A stretch of 64,000 nt of DNA, from NCBI RefSeq assembly GCF_000735045.1, contig NZ_JPOQ01000035.1, positions 17,551 through 81,550 on the forward strand, written 5' to 3'. This DNA is from Ferrovum myxofaciens. GTDB lineage: Bacteria > Pseudomonadota > Gammaproteobacteria > Burkholderiales > Ferrovaceae. Below, in pieces: positions 10,756-20,229 of this stretch; positions within the stretch are counted from its first letter, which is position 1; the number at the start of each line of letters is the position of its first letter. The notes under the pieces are model-generated. The model had not been told where the DNA came from. It ran no database searches and saw nothing but the letters and a program-made list of their open reading frames with translations. The position numbers and the translations under genes are program-made.

Positions 10756-13700
10756 GCCTGCCGGCCCGTTAGTACGCGCAAACGTCCCACCAGTCGTTCC
10801 ATAGCCAGATAGATCACCGGGGTGGTAAAGAGAGTCAGTAACTGACTGACCAAAAGCCCGCCTACCAAAGTCAAACCCAGGGGTTGTCGCAACTCGGCTC
10901 CGATTCCTGAACCGAAGAGGAAGGGGAAAGCCGCAAAAAACGCCGACAAGGTGGTCATCAAGATGGGACGGAAACGCAACAGACAAGCTTCCCGGATGGC
11001 CTGTTCCGGAGATAGCCCTTGGTGCCGTTGGGCTTCCAGAGCAAAGTCGATCATCATGATGGCATTCTTCTTGACGATACCGATCAGGAGTACGATGCCG
11101 ATCACGCCCAGAATATCAAGATCATGGCCCGTCAAAAACAGGGCCAGCAATGCGCCCACGGCTGCCGAAGGAAGGGTGGACAGGATGGTGATGGGATGTA
11201 TATAACTTTCATAAAGGACCCCCAACACGATGTACATGGTCACCACTGCTGCCAGCAGGAGTAGCAGCGTGGAAGAGAGCGACTTCTGGTAGGCACGGGC
11301 AGCGCCCTGAAATTGGAGTTCCATACTCTGAGGCAAGTTCAACTTGTTGACCGCTTGGTCGATAGCTTCCACGGCTTGCCCAAGGGATTGATGGGGGGCC
11401 AGATTGAAGGAGAGGGTGGCCGCAGGGAATTGTCCCAGATGATGGATCGATAAAGGACCGGTTGTTTCCCGGATATGGGCCAATTGATCCAGAGGAACCT
11501 GTGCACCGTTGGCACCGGGGACATAGAACAGGTGCAACTGATTGGGGGTTTGACTGAATTGCGGCCCGCTTTCGAGAATTACGCGGTACTGGTTGGATTG
11601 AGTAAAAATGGTCGACACGATTCGTTGGGAAAACGCATCGTAGAGCAGGTTATCCAATGCGGCGACAGAAACCCCCAAGCGTAGAGCGTTGTCCCGGTCG
11701 ATGTCCAGAAAGATCCGTTTTCCTTGATCTTGCTGGTCGCTGGCGACATTACGAAGCGACGGAATATGGCGCATTTTTTCAAGAAGAAGGGGAACCCAAC
11801 GCTGGATCTCGGCTATTTTTGGACTTTCCAGTGTCAATTGATATTGGGTTCGACTCAGGGTATCTTCCAGCGTCATGTCCTGAACGGGCTGGAAATAGAC
11901 TTCCAGAGCACTATGGCTTTGGACCATGGTTTCGTGCAGGCGGCGCATGATTGCCTGGATGGACTTTTCCTCTCCCCGTTGGGCAAAAGGTTTGAGATTG
12001 ATCATCATACGGCCCGAATTGATCGTGGTATTTGATCCATCCACTCCGATGAAGGAAGACAGGCTTTCCACAGCGGGATCCTTCAGAATTTTTTGTGCCA
12101 ATGAAAACTGTTCCCGACGCATGGCGCCAAAGGAAATAGTTTGAGGACCCTGAGTAATGGCCTGCAGGATACCCGTGTCTTGAATAGGAAAAAATCCTTT
12201 GGGAAGATAAAGGTAGAGGGCTGCGGTGAGAATCAGGGTGAGTAAGGCCGTGAACAATACCAGTCCCTGATGATGCAGGGCGATGTCCAGCCAACGCGCG
12301 TAGGACTGGATCAGGCGGTCAAGAAATTGTTTCCAATGAAGGCGCCACCCTGTTTCCGGTGCTTCCTTGCCTCCGAGCATATGGGCACAGAGCATGGGCG
12401 TGAGTGTCAGGGAGACAAACGCCGAAATCAGGATGGTGACGGCCAGGGTGATGGCAAACTCCCGGAACAGCCGCCCGATGACATCCGACATGAACAGCAG
12501 CGGGATGAGTACGGCGATCAGGGAGAAGGTCAGGGAAAGGATGGTAAAACCGATCTGACGAGATCCGGTAAAGGCAGCCGTGCGGGCATCTTCACCCATT
12601 TCTCGATAACGGCTGATATTTTCAATCATGACAATGGCATCATCCACGACAAATCCGGTGGCAATGGTCAGGGACATCAGCGTGAGATTATTGATACTGA
12701 AATTGGCCAGGTACATGACGCCCAGAGTACCGATCAGAGAAACTGGCACGGCAAAGGCAGGGATCAGGGTAGCCGGCAAACTGCGCAGAAACAGAAAAAT
12801 CACCATGACCACCAGGGCAATGGCCAACATCAACTCAAACTGAATCTCGTGGACGGAAGCGCGAATGGTGGTGGTGCGGTCAGACAATAATTCAACTTTG
12901 ACACTTTCAGGCAAGGAATTCTGTAACTTGGGGAGAAGTGCCTTGATCCGATCGGATACCTGAATAACATTGGCTCCGGGTTGGCGTTGAATGTTAACGA
13001 TGATGGCCGGTGTATCATTTTTCCAGGCAGCCAGATGTACATCTTCGGCGTCATCCACGACTTCGGCCACATCTCCAATCCGGACCGGTGCGCCGTTCAG
13101 ATAGGTGATGACGACTTGACGATAGGACGCGGCATCATGCAATTGGTCATTGGCATCCACCGTCACCGAGTGGTTGGGGCCATCGAAACTCCCCTTGGGG
13201 AGGTCCACATTGTTGTTGATGATCGCAATGCGCAAATCTTCGAATCCAAGGCGGCGCAAGGCCAGGGCCGTGGGATTGCCCCGAATTCGCACGGCCGGAC
13301 GTAATCCCCCTCCCATACTGACCATGCCCACACCTGAAACTTGAGAAAGTTTGCCCACCAGGCGCGTCTCGACCCAATCCTGAAGATGCGGCAAGGTCAT
13401 ATGCGGGGAGGTCACCGCCAAGGTCAAAATAGGCGCATCGGCAGGATTGACCTTGTTATACAGGGGTGGCATGGGCAGGTCTGTGGGCAGAAAGGTACCG
13501 GCAGCGTTAATCGCTTCCTGAACTTGTTGCTCCGCCACATCGATGGACTGGGACAATGAAAACTGGAGGGTAATGACGGAGGCGCCTCCGGAACTGGTGG
13601 AGGCCATTTGGGTCAAGCCCGCCATTTGTCCGAACTGACGTTCCAAAGGGGCAGTTACGGTTCCGGCCATCACTTCGGGCCCTGCCCCAGGATAAAGTGT

Positions 13701-13844
13701 CGTGACCTCGATGGTGGGATAATCCACTTCGGGTAACGCAGACAAGGGAAGTTGACGCCAGGCAATCAATCCCAACAGCAGGATCGCCACCATCACAAGG
13801 GAAGTGGCGATCGGACGATCGATAAAAGGGCTGGAAAAATTCAC
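10752..13844 (-). CDS. mdtB: RND efflux pump inner-membrane permease, MdtB-like
   Basis: Second RND transporter subunit, 1030 residues. The N-terminus SSPFIDRPIATSLVMVAI forms helix 1. The proton-relay Asp pair is in GFVVDDAIVMIEN, and NAIMMIDFALEAQR is in the C-terminal half. It is flanked by ATGA overlaps at both ends (with mdtA at 13841-13844 and mdtC at 10752-10755), so the three proteins are probably made in matched amounts. MdtB-type subunits are known to work with MdtC and MdtA to export bile salts, novobiocin and similar compounds in enterobacteria. The substrate here is unknown. Confidence 0.93.
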   Translation of the reverse strand: MNFSSPFIDRPIATSLVMVAILLLGLIAWRQLPLSALPEVDYPTIEVTTLYPGAGPEVMAGTVTAPLERQFGQMAGLTQMASTSSGGASVITLQFSLSQSIDVAEQQVQEAINAAGTFLPTDLPMPPLYNKVNPADAPILTLAVTSPHMTLPHLQDWVETRLVGKLSQVSGVGMVSMGGGLRPAVRIRGNPTALALRRLGFEDLRIAIINNNVDLPKGSFDGPNHSVTVDANDQLHDAASYRQVVITYLNGAPVRIGDVAEVVDDAEDVHLAAWKNDTPAIIVNIQRQPGANVIQVSDRIKALLPKLQNSLPESVKVELLSDRTTTIRASVHEIQFELMLAIALVVMVIFLFLRSLPATLIPAFAVPVSLIGTLGVMYLANFSINNLTLMSLTIATGFVVDDAIVMIENISRYREMGEDARTAAFTGSRQIGFTILSLTFSLIAVLIPLLFMSDVIGRLFREFAITLAVTILISAFVSLTLTPMLCAHMLGGKEAPETGWRLHWKQFLDRLIQSYARWLDIALHHQGLVLFTALLTLILTAALYLYLPKGFFPIQDTGILQAITQGPQTISFGAMRREQFSLAQKILKDPAVESLSSFIGVDGSNTTINSGRMMINLKPFAQRGEEKSIQAIMRRLHETMVQSHSALEVYFQPVQDMTLEDTLSRTQYQLTLESPKIAEIQRWVPLLLEKMRHIPSLRNVASDQQDQGKRIFLDIDRDNALRLGVSVAALDNLLYDAFSQRIVSTIFTQSNQYRVILESGPQFSQTPNQLHLFYVPGANGAQVPLDQLAHIRETTGPLSIHHLGQFPAATLSFNLAPHQSLGQAVEAIDQAVNKLNLPQSMELQFQGAARAYQKSLSSTLLLLLAAVVTMYIVLGVLYESYIHPITILSTLPSAAVGALLALFLTGHDLDILGVIGIVLLIGIVKKNAIMMIDFALEAQRHQGLSPEQAIREACLLRFRPILMTTLSAFFAAFPFLFGSGIGAELRQPLGLTLVGGLLVSQLLTLFTTPVIYLAMERLVGRLRVLTGRQA

Positions 13845-15040
13845 TGGGAAACGGCAGGAATGGAAGACGCGCGTTGAGCGAGGGTGACGGTCATTCCTGA
13901 ACGCAAGTTATCGACCCCTTCGGTCACGACCCGTTCTCCCGGACGAACGCCACTCAGTATGGCAATTTCATCTCCATTGGCTGGACCGGCTTTGACCTTG
14001 CGAAGAGATACCTTCATGTTATTGTCTACCACGAACACGAAGGGACCTTGATCCCCCTGTTGTACCCCGGCCACCGGAATGACGGTAACCTGAGGCAAGA
14101 CCGCCACGCGGACCCTGGCGTTGACGAACTCGTTGGGAAAGAGTACGTCATGATGATTGACGAACAGGGCACGCAATTTGACCATTCCCGTGGTGATGTC
14201 AACCTGATTGTCCAGGGTTTGCAACTCGCCCGTGGCCAATAAATGCTGGTTGGAACGATCCCAAGCCTCTACCTTGAGGGGAGCCAGGGGACTGTTCATC
14301 CCCTGTTGAATGTCGCTCAGATAATCTTGAGGAAGGGGGAAAATCACGGTAATCGGATCCAGTTGGGTCAACACCACCAAACCCATGTTGCCAGCGGCCA
14401 GGATCATGTTGCCCTGATCCACCAGTCGAATGCCGAGACGCCCGTTCACAGGGGCTGTGATATGGCAATAAATCAATTGGAGTTTGGCGTTGTCCACCTG
14501 AGATTGATCCGAGGTGACCGTACCCTCGTATTGGTGCACCAGCGCTTGCTGTGTGACCAATATCTGATCCGGAATGGCGCCCGTTTTGATCAGTTCCTCG
14601 TATCGTTTGAGATCGATTCGCGCATTCTCCAGCAAGGCCTGATCATGGATCAGTTGACCCTGGGCCTGAGCCAACTGGACTTGATAGGGGCGGGGATCGA
14701 TTTCAACGATGGGATCCCCTTGGTGAACCCGGTCTCCCTCCTTGAAATAAACCTTCATCAACTCGCCATCCACGCGACTTTTCAGAGTGACGGTATACAC
14801 GGGCGTGACCGTTCCCAGTCCGGTCAGCCAGACCGGAAAGTCGGCCTGATGGGCAGTAGCCAGTGAAACGGGGGTGGGCGCAGGTTGCCTGAGGGTTTTC
14901 GGGTCATGAGCATTCTGGCGAAAGTGACGGAACAGGCCTAACATCAGTAAGAAAACGACGATGCCGATCAGCCATAACCATTTCTTTCCTTTGGCGAATT
15001 TAGGTGGCAAAGAAGGGGGAGGGGCAGCAACAGTGGCCAT
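13841..15040 (-). CDS. mdtA: RND efflux periplasmic adaptor, MdtA-like
   Basis: Membrane-fusion protein linking the RND pump to the outer-membrane duct, 399 residues. One membrane anchor lies at about residues 20-39 (WLWLIGIVVFLLMLGLF). A barrel-sandwich hybrid domain follows with TVTLKSRVDGELMKVYFKEG and VEIDPRPYQ, then a helical hairpin and the matching half LIYCHITAPVNGRLGIRLVD. It is first in the mdtA-mdtB-mdtC-duct run and lies 77 nt after the mlaF-like gene on the same strand. A TACAAT box at 15057-15062 (minus strand) could be a -10 element, but I see no good -35 for it. Confidence 0.93.
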   Translation of the reverse strand: MATVAAPPPSLPPKFAKGKKWLWLIGIVVFLLMLGLFRHFRQNAHDPKTLRQPAPTPVSLATAHQADFPVWLTGLGTVTPVYTVTLKSRVDGELMKVYFKEGDRVHQGDPIVEIDPRPYQVQLAQAQGQLIHDQALLENARIDLKRYEELIKTGAIPDQILVTQQALVHQYEGTVTSDQSQVDNAKLQLIYCHITAPVNGRLGIRLVDQGNMILAAGNMGLVVLTQLDPITVIFPLPQDYLSDIQQGMNSPLAPLKVEAWDRSNQHLLATGELQTLDNQVDITTGMVKLRALFVNHHDVLFPNEFVNARVRVAVLPQVTVIPVAGVQQGDQGPFVFVVDNNMKVSLRKVKAGPANGDEIAILSGVRPGERVVTEGVDNLRSGMTVTLAQRASSIPAVSQ

Positions 15041-15117
15041 CGTGGTCGGAATCTCAATTGTAAAGTGAAGCGTGACGAAAAGAAGGACGCAATGTCACCC
15101 GATAACGAGAAGGGAGA

Positions 15118-15924
15118 TCAAAACAATGACGGTCGAAAATCCTGTTCCAGCGGAGGCGCGGGCCATTGAAAAGGCACGGGGCCATCGGCCTCGGCATGGA
15201 TGAACTGATAGGCATAAGCATCTTGAGTATTCTGACTGAGTGAAGAAGGCGTACCCTGACTGACAACGACGCCCTCTGAAAGTAAAAATATATCATCCAC
15301 CACCTTCAGAGACTCGCTGACGTCGTAAGTGACCACGATCGATGTGATTCCGGTACTGTCATTTAGTTCCCGAATCAAGCGGGCCACGGCGTTGAGGGAA
15401 ATGGGATCCAGACCGGCAAAGGGTTCGTCATAGATGGCCAGGGTGGGATCCAGTGCCACGGCACGGGCCAGGCAAACCCGCCGAACCATTCCTCCCGAGA
15501 GTTCGGCCGGCATGAGATCCCGGGCGCCGCGCAGTCCCACGGCTTGTAATTTCATGAGGACCAGATCCCGAATTTGACGGGGTGCAAGGCGAGTATGTTC
15601 CCGTAGGGGAAAAGCAATGTTTTCAAATACGGACAGGTCACTGAATAGCCCCCCCATCTGAAACATCATCCCCAGTTCACGGCGCATGGTGTAAAGTTCC
15701 CGGTCAGACATCTCGTGCACCACCTGCCCGCGATAGCGCACGGCTCCCCGCTGTGGACGCAGTTGCCCTCCCACAAGGCGCAGAAGAGTGGACTTGCCCG
15801 AACCACTGGTGCCTAGAATGGCAGAAATTTTCCCCTCCTGAATTGAGAAACTGATTCCTTTCAGGAGGGGTCTTGCACCATAACTGAAGTGCAGGTCTTC
15901 GATTTCAATCAAGGCTTGGGACAT
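15118..15924 (-). CDS. mlaF: MlaF-type ABC transporter ATPase (lipid-asymmetry / Ttg2A family), standing alone
   Basis: Cytoplasmic ATPase of the Mla phospholipid-transport class, 268 residues. Walker A is GTSGSGKST, the Q-loop region is FQMGGLFSDL, the signature is LSGGM, and Walker B is IYDEPFAGLDP. MlaF family features are the FSDLSVFENIAFPLREHT stretch and the GLDPIS D-loop. The H-loop reads VTYDVSES, with Tyr where the catalytic His usually sits. The C-terminal extension after about residue 240 is specific to this subfamily. The usual partners mlaE, mlaD, mlaC and mlaB are not adjacent. A minus-strand sigma70-like promoter precedes it (15949-15977). Confidence 0.82.
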   Translation of the reverse strand: MSQALIEIEDLHFSYGARPLLKGISFSIQEGKISAILGTSGSGKSTLLRLVGGQLRPQRGAVRYRGQVVHEMSDRELYTMRRELGMMFQMGGLFSDLSVFENIAFPLREHTRLAPRQIRDLVLMKLQAVGLRGARDLMPAELSGGMVRRVCLARAVALDPTLAIYDEPFAGLDPISLNAVARLIRELNDSTGITSIVVTYDVSESLKVVDDIFLLSEGVVVSQGTPSSLSQNTQDAYAYQFIHAEADGPVPFQWPAPPLEQDFRPSLF

Positions 15925-15948
15925 CTATCACTCCAAAAAAACCTTACC

Positions 15949-15977
15949 ATGCTACCCTTCGTTCATTCTTCTCGCAA
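15949..15977 (-). promoter_or_regulatory. Predicted sigma70 promoter for the mlaF-like gene
   Basis: On the minus strand TTGCGA (15977-15972), a 17-bp spacer and TAGCAT (15954-15949) lie 25 nt upstream of the mlaF-like ATG. GGAGTGA precedes that ATG. This is a consensus match only. Confidence 0.45.
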
Positions 15978-15993
15978 CCTTCCCGGAGGATAC

Positions 15994-16023
15994 TTGGCAC
16001 CAGATTGAATTTCATCATAGAAT
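15994..16023 (+). promoter_or_regulatory. Predicted sigma70 promoter for the SNF2 gene
   Basis: TTGGCA (15994-15999), an 18-bp spacer and TAGAAT (16018-16023): five of six matches in each box. It is placed to start an mRNA near 16030, ahead of the AGGA/TTG translation start at 16065-16080. It is divergent from the mlaF promoter. Confidence 0.5.
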
Positions 16024-16077
16024 TGCAAGAATGAGTTACAGGATCATGACACGCTGGCCTCCTTCAGGATTTCTCAT

Positions 16078-19000
16078 TTGAACTCGACTTCCTCTGCCTC
16101 TGCCCCTTTTTTGGACGCCCCGATTCTGGAGGTTTCTGATCCCGCGCGCTGTTTATTGCGTTTGGTTTCTCTATCCTATCTCTCTCTGACCAGAAACCAG
16201 ATCCATACCCTCTGGGAAGTATTTTGCCAGCGCAGCGATTTACCGGTCTCGGATACTACTCCCTTGATCGAATATCTCCTGGAAAAAAATGAACTGATCC
16301 TGAATCAGGGTAGATTAGCCTGTGTTCCGACGCTGAGCGAAGTCATCCTCCGCATGCCGGAAGATGAAACTCAAATCCTCTTGGCGCTGGATACAGTGCG
16401 CCAGGTCTTCAAGATTGCCGATTACCGCTTTGGTTATTTTGTGCGCCAGTTCAACGAAGGGGTACGAGATTTACGCTTGGCATTGTACGCCCGTCGATTT
16501 GAGGATTTCTCCAAGTTGGCTCAAACGCTGCAAAGTTACTTTGCCTCTGAATGGCGCTTGCGCAATCCCTATCTGACTCTATTTGACGCACCTTTTTCGG
16601 CTCAGCAATTCGATTCTTTGCCCCATGAAATTGCTCTCACCATTGCCGCCACCATTCTTGCATTGAGAACCAATCGTCTGGAACCCTGCAAAGGCCCCCT
16701 TACCTGGTTACGAGAACAGGCGCGTCTGGCTCCCGAAGAACAACGGCAATGGTTTGCCAGTGTACTCTGCGAACCCATGATTTTGCGTGGACACCTGGAG
16801 GAATCACTGACTTTGGTGCGGGGACGCCCTTTTCCCCTGGCGCACTGCATCGAAGGATTGGTTCTGGTTTTGCGAGGACAAACCGAGCCTGCCATTCCAC
16901 TGTTCGAAAAAGTATTGAAAGATTGCCGGAAACCTCAGGATCTGCGCAAACAGGGCATGAGTGGACTGGGAGGAATTGCCTATGTAGTTTCCCTGATTTC
17001 CAGCGGTGATCCAAAAGCATTGGAACGAGCCTCCCAGCATATTGCCCTGGTGATTCGCAATGGAACCGGTATGAGTTCCATTTATGCCTGTCTGGGTCAG
17101 GTCGCCCACGCAACTCAGTCTGTTCAGGCAACGCTTGGAGAGGATCGCGCGGAAATTGGCGAGAAGGAGTCTCTGGCGCAATTGTTCCGGGCCTTGGCCT
17201 GTTGGTGGGTGGATGGGGATGGAGAACGGATCGACACGATACGTTTGACTGAACTGGCACGCCGTGCAGAATCCCACGGATACCGATGGATTGCGGCGGA
17301 AGCCTGGGAACTTCTGGAGCGCATGCAAATGGGAAGTCCTGCGCTCCATGCTACCCATCTGCACCAGGAAATGGGCTCTCTTACTCTGGTTTCCGCCATT
17401 CGTCGTCAACCTCTGTGGGAGCGGGCACTAGGTGCGCTGGAGCGACTGGGGGAAGAGTTGGGCGAAACGTTCATACCGGTCCGTCAACAGCGCTTTTACT
17501 GGACGCTCCATCGCCATCCCGATACAGGCAATCTTCTCCTTGAAGCGCGGGAACAGAAACGTCAGATCCATGGATCATGGGGAGCCAGCAAAGCCATTAC
17601 CTTTCAGCGACTCATTAACATCACCCAGGAATTAGAAAGCGTCACAGAGCAGGATAAAACCGTGATTGCGTATCTGAGAAATACACTGGTGGATCAAAAG
17701 CCCCACGACAAACGTTTTTTTGTTCCGCAGGCTCTGCGCTTGCTGATGGGACACCCCTTGATATTTTGGGGACATGACCTCCAAAAAACCGTTGAACTTG
17801 TGGCAGGGCGTTTCGTTTTGATCAGCGGACGTGACCGTCACCATTGGCATCTACAGTTGGAACCACAGATTCCCATGGGTGAAGATTTGTGGATCGAACA
17901 AGAGTCTTCCCACCGTTTGCGTCTTTATGGACTGAGCGATGAAGAAATCCGTCTACGTGATATTTTAGGGGAAATTGGGCAACAGATCCCTCTTCCTCAG
18001 GAGGAACGGGTCGTTGCCTTGCTCAAGACCCTGACTCCCCGTTTTCTTGTACATGGGGTTCCTCCCGTCCCGGCCAATCTATCACTGACAGAGGCTTCTC
18101 CGTGCTTTTATGCACTCCTGTCTCCTCATCCCGAAGGGATTCGTCTTGCTTTGGTGGTTTACCCTCTGGGAGAGGCCCGGGAATCCTTTATTCCTGGAGC
18201 AGGGCATACTATTTGTATCGAGGGTGAAAGTGATGCCATGCTGCACGGTGTGAAGCGCGCGCTGGAACTGGAAAGAACTCGCGCCCAACAGATCTTCGAA
18301 GCCTGTCTTCCCTGGTTGGTCCCTGCCGACCTTCCCTTTACAGGAACCAGTCGCCACCCTGCCGCTGCCTGTGAAATCCTGACATTGCTCAAGGCCATGG
18401 GGGAGTCCACCGTGTACCTGCGTTGGCCGGCAGGAGAAAGTTTACGTATCCGTGGAGAAGCCCAACTTCCTCAAATGGCGCTTCAGATCAATTCTCAGGG
18501 AGATTGGCTCAAGGTTTCTGGAGGCGTGCGTGTGGATGCCCATACCGTATTGGAACTCAAAACCCTCATGGCAGCGGCAAAACATGCGGATTGTCGTTTC
18601 GTGGCTTTGTCGGATGGGCAATTCATTGCTTTGAGTGAAGGATTGCTGAATCGAATTCGGGGACTGGCCAGTCTGGCCCAGGAAGAAGCAGGAGAACTTC
18701 AAATTCATGCACTTTCAGCGCCCCATCTATCTGAACTGATCGAGCAGGAAAATTCCGCAATCACCGATCAGCGTTGGATTGATTTACTGTCGCGACATGA
18801 ATCCCTGAGTCAATGGGAACCCCAGATCCCCCCCACGCTTCAAGCAGAATTGCGGGATTATCAACGGTCAGGGTTTGCCTGGATGGTACGCCACGCCGAA
18901 GTTGGGGCAGGGGCCTGCTTGGCAGATGACATGGGGTTGGGCAAAACACTTCAAACATTGGCCTTGCTTCTTTACCGAGCCCCTCTGGGTGCGGCTTTGG

Positions 19001-20229
19001 TGGTTGCGCCCACCTCAGTCTGCGGCAACTGGGTACAGGAAGCCCAACGTTTTTCTCCCACGCTGAACCTTCAGTGGCTCTGCGTAGGTGGAAAAAACCA
19101 ACTGGCGGACTTGGGCCCGAATTCCCTGGTCATTCTGAGTTACACCCTGTTTCAGCAAGAAACGGAGATGATTGGAAGCCATCATTGGGCCACTTGCGTG
19201 CTGGATGAAGCCCAGGCCATCAAGAATCCAGGCACCAAGCGCTCACAGGCGGCCATGAAGATTCATGCGGATTTTCGTTTGTTGACCACGGGAACTCCCA
19301 TCGAAAACCACCTCGGAGAATTATGGAATCTGTTTCGTTTCATCAATCCCGGCCTGTTGGGGTCCCTGGATACGTTTACGGAAAAGTTTTCCTACCCCAT
19401 CGAACGCCATGGGGATGTGGAAGCACGGGAACAATTGCGCCGCCTGATTCAACCTTTCATCCTGAGGCGTACCAAGTCTCAGGTGTTGACTGAATTACCA
19501 CAACGTACGGAAGTCACGCTACAACTGGAGGCCACCCCAGAGGAACAGGCCATGTACGAAGCAGTCCGTCTCGAAGCACTGGAGAACACAACCTTGCCGG
19601 GTGACGAACAGCCCAATCGAATCAAGGTATTAGCAGGAATTATGAAGTTGCGTCGGGCCTGTTGCCATGGTGCTCTAATTCTCCCTGCCCGACCCTGGAT
19701 TTCCACCAAGATTACCGCACTCATGGAAATTCTGGAAGAGTTGAAGGAAAGTGGGCACCGGGCTCTGGTCTTCAGTCAGTTCGTGGATTATCTAACCCTG
19801 ATTCGACAATCCCTAGAAGAACATCATATTACCTATCAGTATCTGGATGGATCCACTCCCTCCGCTGAACGATCCAAACGTGTCAGATCCTTTCAGGAAG
19901 GAACGGATGATATCTTTCTCATCAGTCTCAAGGCCGGTGGGGTAGGGCTCAACCTCACCGCAGCGGATTATGTCATTCATATGGATCCCTGGTGGAATCC
20001 TGCGGTAGAGGATCAGGCTTCGGACCGCGCCCATCGCATGGGGCAGACTCGCCCCGTGACGGTTTATCGATTGATCATCAAGGATTCCATCGAAGAAAAG
20101 ATCGTCGCACTGCATGAACGTAAACGCAACCTCGCAGATAGTCTGCTGGAGGGCGCTGGAGAAACCAGCACCCTCAGCACCGAGGAATTGATCGGTCTCC
20201 TGCAGGATCAACCGTGCAAGGGTTTATAG
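16078..20229 (+). CDS. Large SNF2-family ATPase/helicase with unassigned N-terminal half
   Basis: 1383-residue protein. The last 460 or so residues are a complete SNF2 DNA-translocase core: LRDYQRSGFAWM (Q-like motif), ADDMGLGKT (motif I, about residue 949), DEAQAIKNP (motif II, about 1042), TTGTPIENHLGELW (III), then the helicase C lobe with SLKAGGVGLNLT (V) and DRAHRMGQ (VI). Residues 1 to about 920 match no domain I recognise. They look helical, with a leucine-rich stretch at 130-420 that could be TPR-like, and a region near 800-900 resembling a SNF2-associated N domain. The start is TTG at 16078, with AGGA 8 nt upstream. Its 3' end overlaps ettA tail to tail by 22 bp. The biological role is unknown: chromatin-type remodelling, RapA-like recycling of RNA polymerase, or defence. 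Confidence 0.85.
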   Translation: MNSTSSASAPFLDAPILEVSDPARCLLRLVSLSYLSLTRNQIHTLWEVFCQRSDLPVSDTTPLIEYLLEKNELILNQGRLACVPTLSEVILRMPEDETQILLALDTVRQVFKIADYRFGYFVRQFNEGVRDLRLALYARRFEDFSKLAQTLQSYFASEWRLRNPYLTLFDAPFSAQQFDSLPHEIALTIAATILALRTNRLEPCKGPLTWLREQARLAPEEQRQWFASVLCEPMILRGHLEESLTLVRGRPFPLAHCIEGLVLVLRGQTEPAIPLFEKVLKDCRKPQDLRKQGMSGLGGIAYVVSLISSGDPKALERASQHIALVIRNGTGMSSIYACLGQVAHATQSVQATLGEDRAEIGEKESLAQLFRALACWWVDGDGERIDTIRLTELARRAESHGYRWIAAEAWELLERMQMGSPALHATHLHQEMGSLTLVSAIRRQPLWERALGALERLGEELGETFIPVRQQRFYWTLHRHPDTGNLLLEAREQKRQIHGSWGASKAITFQRLINITQELESVTEQDKTVIAYLRNTLVDQKPHDKRFFVPQALRLLMGHPLIFWGHDLQKTVELVAGRFVLISGRDRHHWHLQLEPQIPMGEDLWIEQESSHRLRLYGLSDEEIRLRDILGEIGQQIPLPQEERVVALLKTLTPRFLVHGVPPVPANLSLTEASPCFYALLSPHPEGIRLALVVYPLGEARESFIPGAGHTICIEGESDAMLHGVKRALELERTRAQQIFEACLPWLVPADLPFTGTSRHPAAACEILTLLKAMGESTVYLRWPAGESLRIRGEAQLPQMALQINSQGDWLKVSGGVRVDAHTVLELKTLMAAAKHADCRFVALSDGQFIALSEGLLNRIRGLASLAQEEAGELQIHALSAPHLSELIEQENSAITDQRWIDLLSRHESLSQWEPQIPPTLQAELRDYQRSGFAWMVRHAEVGAGACLADDMGLGKTLQTLALLLYRAPLGAALVVAPTSVCGNWVQEAQRFSPTLNLQWLCVGGKNQLADLGPNSLVILSYTLFQQETEMIGSHHWATCVLDEAQAIKNPGTKRSQAAMKIHADFRLLTTGTPIENHLGELWNLFRFINPGLLGSLDTFTEKFSYPIERHGDVEAREQLRRLIQPFILRRTKSQVLTELPQRTEVTLQLEATPEEQAMYEAVRLEALENTTLPGDEQPNRIKVLAGIMKLRRACCHGALILPARPWISTKITALMEILEELKESGHRALVFSQFVDYLTLIRQSLEEHHITYQYLDGSTPSAERSKRVRSFQEGTDDIFLISLKAGGVGLNLTAADYVIHMDPWWNPAVEDQASDRAHRMGQTRPVTVYRLIIKDSIEEKIVALHERKRNLADSLLEGAGETSTLSTEELIGLLQDQPCKGL

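Noticed and set aside
12270..12890. 206-codon plus-strand frame opposite mdtB
   Set aside because: Rich in Gln/Asp/Gly/His repeats typical of an antisense shadow of membrane-protein codons; no motif.
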